Below are positions 8,268-14,266 of a stretch of DNA of 14,266 nucleotides, in pieces. The DNA lies in NCBI GenBank assembly GCA_003118195.1, contig BEXV01002549.1, positions 1-14,266 of the forward strand, given 5' to 3'. A model generated the notes under the pieces. The model had not been told where the DNA came from, did no database searches, and worked only from the letters and a program-made list of their open reading frames with translations. Both the position numbers and the translations under genes were made by a program. Positions within the stretch are counted from its first letter, which is position 1. Each line of letters begins with the position of its first letter. The stretch comes from Hemicentrotus pulcherrimus (lineage: Eukaryota > Echinodermata > Echinoidea > Camarodonta > Strongylocentrotidae).

Positions 8268-10224
8268 ATGAATAAATTTAACTCGAAGACAGAGCTAGAG
8301 GGCGGATCGTCCAGCATGGTGGAAATCATCGTGGCTATCGTTGTCAGCCTCGTTGTCGCAGCGACGGTCATGGGTAATCTTTTAGTGATGATCGCTTTCT
8401 TCACGACGCGTCGATTACGGACTTACAACAACCACTTCATCCTTGGATTGGCCATCGCCGACTTCCTTGTTGGTGCTATAGGCATGCCGATGTATGGAGT
8501 CGTGTTTGTCATGGGGCGGTGGCCGTTCAGCGAAACCTTCTGCGATATATTCTCGTATTGCGACCACGCCTTCAGCCACATAAGCGTGGTCTCCGTCATG
8601 ATCATCAGTCTCGATCGCTTCGTCGCCACTGTTTACCCTCTTCACCATCGCTCTCACTGGCGACGTCGATCTCAGGCTGTCTTTCTTATCTCGATCGCGT
8701 TCCTGGTGCCCCTGATAACATGGGCACCTCCGACACTTCTCTGGAACCACGTGTATGGTGGGGGCGGGAACAGTACCTCTGCCACATCTGAAGACTGTTT
8801 ACCTGACTACCTGGTGAGTTTTTCTTTCAGCATCGTTTCTCCAGTGTTGTTCTTTTGGATTCCGTTCATCGTGACAACGTTTTTCTACCTCAAGATATAC
8901 AGCATTATCCATGAAATCACGAAACGGAAGGGAAACTTAAGGACGATTCGGAACTTGAATAGACGTAGAGGCCTTCTGGTGAAAAGGTCACATGTACCTG
9001 GGGAACCTGACCTAAGAATTATGCCGTCCATTGTTAGTTTCAGCGAAGTGCATATACAACAAACTGACTCGGGGATCTGCAAAGATTGTCTTTCACAACG
9101 AAATTCCAATCAGAGCAGGGAATCTTTTTGGCCAATTTGTAACGAATCTCCTTCAGATTTTGCCTTTGTGAATAGTGCCTTCAAGCATGATTCAAATGAC
9201 CACCTATCCCAATCTGCTCTTATCCGTGGGTGGGTTTCTGAACAGTTAATGAACACATCTTGCACTGACGCCCGTAAGGCCTCCAATCGAAGTTCTCAGA
9301 AGAGCAGGTCTCATTCCGCCTCTGCAGTCTCGGACAGTTTGAGAAATAAACCGAGAGGTATGTTAGCCAGTCAGGCGGGTGAATTAGCAAGTCAGATAAA
9401 TTATACAAATACGGACAATATAGGCTTCAAGAACTTTAGTGAGAGATTCGTTACCACAGCAAGTATTCCCCAACATCTTCGCGATAAAGCAAACAAAATA
9501 CCAAGTACAACCGCCGCATCGGATACCAACAAAGTTAATGATACAATTATCCAGAACGATAGCTATTGTGACCCCCGTAGTATTGGCAGGACAGTGAGTC
9601 TTAGGAACATGAATTCCCTTGAATCTAATCAATTAATCATCACGGAAAACCTTTCTCCTGGAGGTATATATGTGAACGTTGGTTTGGCCAAAGATGCTTT
9701 AATGGTCCGAGAGACACTATGCCAATCGAGATCTGATTGTCTCATCCAGGTATCAGAGCAGGGAGGTGAAGTGACTCACTTAAATGGACATTTATCAACA
9801 GAGATGTCTACCACTGACACCAAACCTAAAGAGACCAATGGAAATGATATCCTGCGTGAACTGACCGAGAAAGACGTCGCGCCCTTGGGGGAAACATTCA
9901 AACCTGGATGTTCCAAAAATACTACCAGAAGAACATCTACCAAAAAGACTCAATATGCACTTGAAAACAAGGATAAAGAAGAGGCCATAGATCCCAAAGT
10001 GGAAAAGTTTGGTAAGGATGGTACATATATTTTGCAACCACAAACTACCAACATACCTACCAGATCATCAGATGATCCAGAGACATTTTGTAATTATGAC
10101 ATGCAAGAAGTACCACTGGATGACATGGGAGAAGTGCCTTTGGATGATATCAATGAGATCCTTCCGGGCGTGAAAAGCATTGTGTCAGTGACGGAAAGAC
10201 GCCTGAGATATCAAAACACAAAAG
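8268..10224 (+). CDS. Aminergic/muscarinic-like GPCR, exon with TM1-TM5 and long ICL3
   Basis: This exon encodes residues 1-652 of a class A plasma-membrane receptor expected to couple an extracellular amine-like ligand to G proteins. TM1 carries GN (N37, 1.50) and TM2 carries LAIAD (D65, 2.50). TM3 starts at C92 (3.25) and has D99 (3.32), the amine anchor, and DRF (116-118) in place of DRY. TM4 holds W152-A-P. ECL2 has an NST glycosylation sequon at 168 and C177 for the TM3 disulfide. TM5 has P199 (5.50) and Y207 (5.58). About 440 residues of ICL3 follow, rich in Ser/Thr, with possible basophilic kinase sites RKAS (336), RTVS (441) and RRTS (554). An in-frame stop at 8226 limits the start; M17 (8316) is a better Kozak alternative. 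The exon ends AAAAG|GTAAGC in phase 1. Histamine H3-like or orphan identity cannot be excluded. Confidence 0.9.
10104..10151 (+). repeat. In-frame 24-bp tandem repeat in ICL3
   Basis: Two adjacent eight-residue units, QEVPLDDM and GEVPLDDI (residues 613-628), form an acidic patch near the TM6 end of the third intracellular loop. The codons differ between copies, so the duplication is not recent. Its role is unknown, though acidic ICL3 segments may bind regulatory proteins. Confidence 0.8.
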
Positions 10225-10613
10225 GTAAGCTATTTTCTTTGAATGTTTTATGAATGAATGTTTTATGTTATGAATGTTTGAAAGGGTTATACCTAATACC
10301 GACGGGAACCGAATGATTCCCTGGTAACTGTCTCAAATATCTATGACATATGCTGCTCACTATCACACTTTCAAAGGTAGGCTTTGCCTGCATATCATGT
10401 TACTATAAACTCCATCAATTTTTATCATGAACATTTTAAGATGTCTGACATCAAGTTGCCCTAAATGTCATAAAATTAAGAAAAGGAAGGAATGACTTTT
10501 TGTTTTGGTAACTCGATGAATTTGTGTACCTTATTATCCCTACATACTCGTAACTGTTCTTGTTTATCCTACAAACCTAAAACATATCATTGATTTTTAT
10601 TGGTTTTTGACAG
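10225..10613 (+). other. Intron 1 of the receptor gene
   Basis: The 389-bp intron starts GTAAGC and ends with the acceptor TTTTTGACAG. Joining the exons across it gives a Gly codon (G plus GG) and the continuous sequence NTKGIRTLGF, which aligns with the start of TM6 in muscarinic receptors. Read-through would add nine residues (GKLFSLNVL) and stop at 10251. A small GAATGTTTTAT-like tandem lies just inside the donor (10240-10280). Confidence 0.9.
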
Positions 10614-10729
10614 GGATTCGAACCCTTGGATTCATCATCATGGCCATGTTCATCACCTGGGCTCCATGGGCCGTTATTGTCATCATTCTTAGTCTCTGTG
10701 AAGATTGCATCCCTGAGATACTCTACTCG
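10614..10729 (+). CDS. Muscarinic-like GPCR, exon with TM6 and ECL3
   Basis: The exon encodes residues 653-691, continuing the receptor begun at 8268. TM6 reads IIMAMFITWAPWAVIVII with W668 (6.48) and P670 (6.50). It is followed by CEDCIP, which matches the CxxCIP third extracellular loop of muscarinic acetylcholine receptors. Where muscarinic receptors have Y6.51 and N6.52 this protein has W671 and A672. The exon ends TACTCG|GTAAGT in phase 0 after residue S691. TM7 with its NPxxY motif and the C-terminal tail must be encoded farther downstream; no such exon is visible before the window ends. Splice-site quality and homology across the join make the exon call firm. Confidence 0.9.
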
Positions 10730-10811
10730 GTAAGTCTAATGGTTGTTCCTTTGCATATTCTTCCAAAATTGGATCGTCGTCAGATCGTATAATGTGCGGT
10801 GGGGTTTCTAT

Positions 10812-10848
10812 ATTTGAATTTATTTGAATTTTGAATTTGAATTTATTC
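10812..10848 (-). repeat. AATTCAAA-type 3' tail of LINE copy 2
   Basis: The plus strand shows repeated TTTGAATT units ending in TTTATTCACC. Read on the element strand this is GAATAAATTCAAATTCAAA, a short-repeat 3' end like those of L2/CR1-type LINEs. It marks the 3' boundary of the insertion. Confidence 0.7.
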
Positions 10849-11214
10849 ACCACCATTGAAAACATTGAAACAAAAGATAAATGTACAATGACAATGTCAA
10901 TATAACATAAATGCATGACATGAATTATAAAAATATACATGTTCTACAGCGATATACATGTACATTATGACAAATATAAAGTAAACTTTGCTTCAAGAGT
11001 AATACAATAAATGAATATTTACAATGAGTTTGTGATCGATGGTAAAATAGAGTCAAAAATAGCACATGTGCTAGTCGAGTCTGACTCTCGTTATCTAAAG
11101 CCTAAATTATAGTTAATTTAAAAATACATGATGGGTTTCCAAATCTTATAAATAAGATTTGTGTATAATATTAAAATGAGACTGGTAACTATATACAACT
11201 ATATAGCTACGAGG

Positions 11215-12430
11215 TTATGATTCGTGGTTTTCAATTAAGAGTAATTTTGTAAGTTTTTTACGAAAAGAGGTTCTTGATCTCTCAATTCTTAGATCAGTAG
11301 GAAGCATATTCCAAAAATTACTTCCCACAAACGAAACAGAAAACTTTCCTTGGTCCGTTTTGAATAAAGGAAGACGTAATTGTCGACCCGTTTTTTGTCT
11401 TGTGGAATATTCATGTTGTATCATACTGCAATAATGTTTTAAGGAATGAGGTAATCGTTCATTTATCAAATCAAACACAAACGTACAAATAGATAATTTA
11501 TGCAATTTATAAACATTCAACAATTTGAGGTCATGAAACAGTGCATTAGTATGAGAACGATGTGGCTTGAAAGTTATAGCACGTACAGCCATCTTTTGAG
11601 TATAAAATATACAATTCAAGTGTGATTTATAAGTACTACCCCAAACCTCGATGCCATATGCAATATGTGGCTGTATCAGAGCTTTATACAACAGTATCAA
11701 TATATGTTTAGGGACAAAGTGCCGTAATTTAAAGAGGATACCGACCTTTCTCCGTATACAGTCATTAACAGATTTTATATGTGAATTCCATGTTAAGTGT
11801 CTGTCAATGGTAATGCCAACAAATGTAGCCTCCTCCACTTCTCTTAATTCTGCCCCAGATATTTTTAATTTCCCTTTAAGCACAGCCTTTCTTCTACGAC
11901 TACTGAAGAACATGAAATTGGTTTTTGACGCATTGATAGTAAGCTTATTTGCAGTGCACCAATTCTGTATTGATTTTAAATTTTTATTTACTTCACACTC
12001 ATCTATTTGATCTACACCTTTGGGAAAAGTATGAAAAATATTAGAATCATCTGCAAATAGTCTGAAATTGAAATAATTTGTCACAGTTGGCAAGTCGTTT
12101 ATATAGATTAAAAACAGAGTTGGTCCTAAGACAGAACCTTGTGGTACACCGCATTTGATATATCTACTTTCTGATGATGACTCTTTGTATTTCACAAACT
12201 GCTTTCTGTCACTAAGATAGCTTTCGAGCCATTTCAGTGCATGTCCTCGGATGCCATAATGTGATAGCTTTTTAAATAATATGTTATGGTTTATTGTGTC
12301 AAAAGCCTTTTGAAAGTCAAGAAACACACCAAGCGTTACACATCCGTCGTCTATACTTTTCAATACCGTATTCATAAGATTAATTAATGATAATTTAGTA
12401 CTATACTTTTTCCTAAATCCGTACTGATGG
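11215..12430 (-). pseudogene. Reverse transcriptase (LINE ORF2) fragment, uninterrupted
   Basis: The frame is open for at least 386 codons from an internal Met (12375). The homology extends upstream through YGFRKKYSTKLSLINL to about 12430. RT motif A is FLDFQKAFDTI (catalytic D20 counted from that Met). Motif B is CGVPQGSVLGP (75-85). Motif C is FADD (D109/D110), followed by LTINASKT and FVGITIDRHLTWNSHIKS. The C-terminal region has IAYGIEVWG and FWNMLPTDLR, as in Jockey/CR1/L2-type ORF2 proteins. All three catalytic aspartates are present with no stops. However, the N-terminal part of RT and the endonuclease are missing, so the copy cannot move by itself. The intact frame suggests a fairly recent insertion. 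Confidence 0.9.
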
Positions 12431-12435
12431 TGGGC

Positions 12436-12446
12436 GGGGGGGGGGG
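12436..12446 (+). repeat. G11 homopolymer at the LINE 5' junction
   Basis: Eleven consecutive G directly follow the last recognisable RT codons. The run could be the true junction or an assembly-prone site like the C runs beside the Ns elsewhere in the window. Confidence 0.8.
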
Positions 12447-12839
12447 TGGTTCAGCGTTCCTGAAGTAATCACTGCATTCTCTCTTTTCGCTGTGTATATT
12501 TCTCTGAAAATTCGTCCGATATGCGTTATTGCAGGTGACCTTGGCCTGAAATGAAGCGTACCTAAAAAACTGGGAAAGAAGATTAATTTTCATCTATGAT
12601 TCCATCAACACAAGAGCCTGCTTTTAAACACACTTTAAATTACTATACAAGCATCCAAGTAATACATATATGTACATCCAGAAAGTACTTGATTAGGAAG
12701 TTGATTTAAAATTTCGAAATCGAAGGATGGGATAACTGTTGACGTTATATTAAAAGCTGTATTCTTTAAAATTTCAAGCTGATAATAAAAGAGGCAGCAA
12801 TTAAGGCAAAGTTGAACTAAACGAAACGTTTTACCTTGC

Positions 12840-12912
12840 CATTCACAAATATATTTAAAATGGAATTCCGCTCTCGAAGTAATGGGAAAATATTTGTGAA
12901 TGCCTTCGAGAG
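12840..12912. repeat. Interleaved inverted repeats
   Basis: CATTCACAAATAT (12840-12852) is the exact reverse complement of 12890-12902. CTCTCGAAG (12871-12879) is the reverse complement of 12904-12912. The order is A, B, A', B', so the two stems overlap as in a pseudoknot. Function is unknown. Confidence 0.65.
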
Positions 12913-13063
12913 GACAAAACCACATATCAAGGAGATGACCGGTTTGACATCTCTTATTAAGAGGTTTGCAGATGTGTGTTTCTTATTGACTCACGCTGTC
13001 TTCATCATATCAAACAGAGTGCGATTTTAAACTTCCATTTAATCCATTTTACTCTATAGGTAA

Positions 13064-13083
13064 CTACATGTATATACATGTAG
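13064..13083. repeat. 20-bp perfect palindrome
   Basis: CTACATGTATATACATGTAG equals its own reverse complement. It is AT-rich with no neighbours suggesting a function, and could be chance or a small hairpin. Confidence 0.7.
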
Positions 13084-13664
13084 CTATATTACACCTAAAG
13101 ACACCGTAAATTGTCTCATTTTTTAATATGAAATGTGAATCAAGCTATGTTAATACGATTCCTATAAAAATTGTGCCATGTGTCATCTACATATGGTATC
13201 ATATTTTTCTAATTCATCTTTTGTTACGAGAAGACGTTACTTATCATATTTCGAAGAAGGTTTTTGGAGAGCAATCCTTTTCAGGGGACATTTCTCTTTA
13301 ATATTATCATGGAGATAACTCCTCGATATGAAGGTGGAAGGTGGATTGTATTAAAGCTTGATAGTGGGGTTAATAAGATCATCTTGTGGTGAGTGCTTTT
13401 TCAAGGTCACTCGAAGTGTTAAGTGCTGTTTTACGAGAAAAGTATTCATTTGACACAACAGAAGGATTCGCGTTTTATGGTTGTTAAATTGATGTTGTGT
13501 TTCTTGTTGTTTCACTGTCTTGATCTAGTGCAATAAAAGCATCATGGAAAGAGCACTATCTACCGTTTTTTGCATCGTCTTTTCTCATATGTTACTCCAA
13601 CTCTTTACTACATCTCTCCCAGTGATTTTTATTAAATCATTCTCTTTTCTTTAATTTTTTGTCG

Positions 13665-13755
13665 CTCTCTCTCTCTCCCCCTCTCTCTCTCTCTCTCTCT
13701 CTCTCATCCTTCCCCATCTCGCTCTTTGTGTCTCATACACACACACACACACACC
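13665..13755 (+). repeat. CT then CA microsatellites
   Basis: A (CT)n-rich tract at about 13665-13706 and a (CA)n tract at 13736-13755 are followed by looser CACACG sequence to about 13824. Confidence 0.95.
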
Positions 13756-13824
13756 CCCGAACCTTGTCACACGCGCGCACGCACTAGCAATCAACCCCAC
13801 ACACGTACGCACTCCCTCACACAC

Positions 13825-14231
13825 TATCGTCGTTGTTTTTTTTTTCTAGGAATGGGATGTGTATTAGGAATGGCCATGTCATCTAACGTAGATATGAATG
13901 TACTTTAGACAAAAAATTCGCATGGAAGTGATGCGTTTTCTCACCAAGACGTAATTTCAGTAATTTCGACCGTATTTCAAAGAACTGAATGACTTGGGTA
14001 TGCACTATAATTTTTTGTGTTGAGAAATAATCAAGCGTGTTGTCCTTTTTAGCTGAGCAGTCTGGGCCGACTTTGCGCTTGATAATAACTATTTTACTTA
14101 ATTAAACTTAAAACTTTTTGGGGGCGACTGAAACGAACAAGCAAATACAATGACAAATGCCCTTAGTAGCAACCTCAATATCCCTTTTTAAAGCATAGGT
14201 ATTGAAATACTCAATAAGATACACAGCATAC
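13825..14231. other. Intronic DNA, no feature
   Basis: A TTTTTTTTTCTAG acceptor-like sequence at about 13838-13850 is followed by a frame that ends after 18 codons and has no TM7 motif, so it is not called an exon. Nothing else is recognised. Confidence 0.45.
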
Positions 14232-14266
14232 CAGGTGTGGATCCACGGGGGGGGGGGGGGGGGGGG
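14232..14266 (+). mobile_element. Possible DNA-transposon terminus ending in G20
   Basis: CAGGTGTGGATCCAC followed by 20 G resembles the CAGGGGTGGATCCAGGGG-type ends of hAT-like elements, which is family knowledge recalled by eye. The sequence stops in the homopolymer, so the element body is not seen and the call is tentative. Confidence 0.3.

Larger units (their letters stand above)
10812..12433 (-). mobile_element. 5'-truncated LINE, copy 2, antisense within intron 2
   Basis: A minus-strand non-LTR retrotransposon has an open RT frame (11215 to about 12430), a 3' UTR of about 400 bp and a 3' tail of TTCAAA/AAATTCAAAT repeats (10812-10848 on the plus strand). The 5' end stops at a G11 homopolymer (12436-12446), beyond which the RT homology is lost, so the endonuclease domain is missing. 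Its 3' tail differs from the (TAA)n of the copy at 3137-4650, so the two are different families. The insertion lies about 80 bp inside the intron and opposite to the receptor gene. Confidence 0.85.
12447..13664. other. Intronic AT-rich DNA
   Basis: No exon encoding TM7 (NPxxY) is found in the plus frames. Short frames at 12384-12593 minus, 12635-12925 minus and 12836-13030 plus show no domain. The stretch includes an interleaved inverted repeat (12840-12912) and a perfect palindrome (13064-13083), listed separately. Confidence 0.5.
10730..14266 (+). other. Intron 2 of the receptor gene, 5' part (continues beyond the window)
   Basis: It begins with a consensus GTAAGT donor and runs to the window edge, since no NPxxY-encoding exon is found. 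It contains an antisense LINE (10812-12433), simple repeats and otherwise unremarkable AT-rich DNA. If unspliced, translation would add about 21 residues and stop near 10790. Confidence 0.6.

Noticed and set aside
8415..9632. Minus-strand and alternate-frame open frames across the receptor exon
   Set aside because: They are shadows of the GPCR coding frame, with no domain of their own.
10252..10254. In-frame stop just past exon 1 as the true receptor C-terminus
   Set aside because: A consensus donor at 10225 and a TM6 exon joined in the correct phase show that the receptor continues. The stop matters only if the intron is retained.
10613..10626. GGATTCGAACCC, the reverse complement of a tRNA B-box
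   Set aside because: It spans the exon 2 acceptor and encodes G-I-R-T of TM6. No A-box or cloverleaf is found at the required distance on the minus strand, so the match is coincidental.
11651..12010. 119-codon plus-strand frame
   Set aside because: It is antisense to the LINE reverse transcriptase and only reflects that frame.
13726..13908. Acceptor-like site followed by an open frame, considered as the TM7 exon
   Set aside because: The translation lacks NPxxY and a hydrophobic helix of TM7 length, and it stops after 18 codons beyond the acceptor.

Overview
The window looks like intergenic and intronic DNA from an invertebrate animal. It is AT-rich, dense in microsatellites, and holds transposon remnants plus one intron-containing G-protein-coupled receptor gene. 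A marine deuterostome such as an echinoderm is my best guess. That is inference from the general look of the repeats and the GPCR, and no species-specific marker was identified. Single N characters beside long C runs, together with G/C homopolymers at both ends, indicate a draft scaffold.

Layout: Positions 1-33 and 1501-1536 are inverted copies of a hAT-like transposon terminus, with featureless AT-rich DNA between them. Positions 1541-3085 hold CA/CT-rich low complexity, a 36-bp duplication across an N, and a diverged tandem repeat of about 285-bp period. Positions 3137 to about 4650 are a 5'-truncated, minus-strand non-LTR retrotransposon (LINE) with a frameshift, a stem-loop in its 3' UTR and a (TAA)n tail. 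Positions 4982-5560 are a mariner-like MITE with inverted repeats of about 57 bp. Positions 6023-6371 are a near-duplicate pair flanking another N. Positions 6372-8267 hold a GA microsatellite and the 5' flank of the receptor gene.

The only host gene I can support is on the plus strand. It is a class A aminergic/muscarinic-like GPCR. A large exon (8268-10224) encodes TM1-TM5 and a very long third intracellular loop. A 389-bp intron follows, then a short exon (10614-10729) encoding TM6 and the third extracellular loop. The TM7 exon is not visible and probably lies beyond the window. The rest of the window (10730-14266) is then the start of a large intron carrying a second, antisense, 5'-truncated LINE (about 10812-12433) with an uninterrupted reverse-transcriptase reading frame.

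The receptor keeps the amine-anchoring Asp (3.32) and a strongly muscarinic-like TM6/ECL3. Several residues of the acetylcholine pocket and the near-universal Trp 4.50 are substituted, so its ligand is an open question. No RNA gene, CRISPR array or bacterial-type operon was seen.
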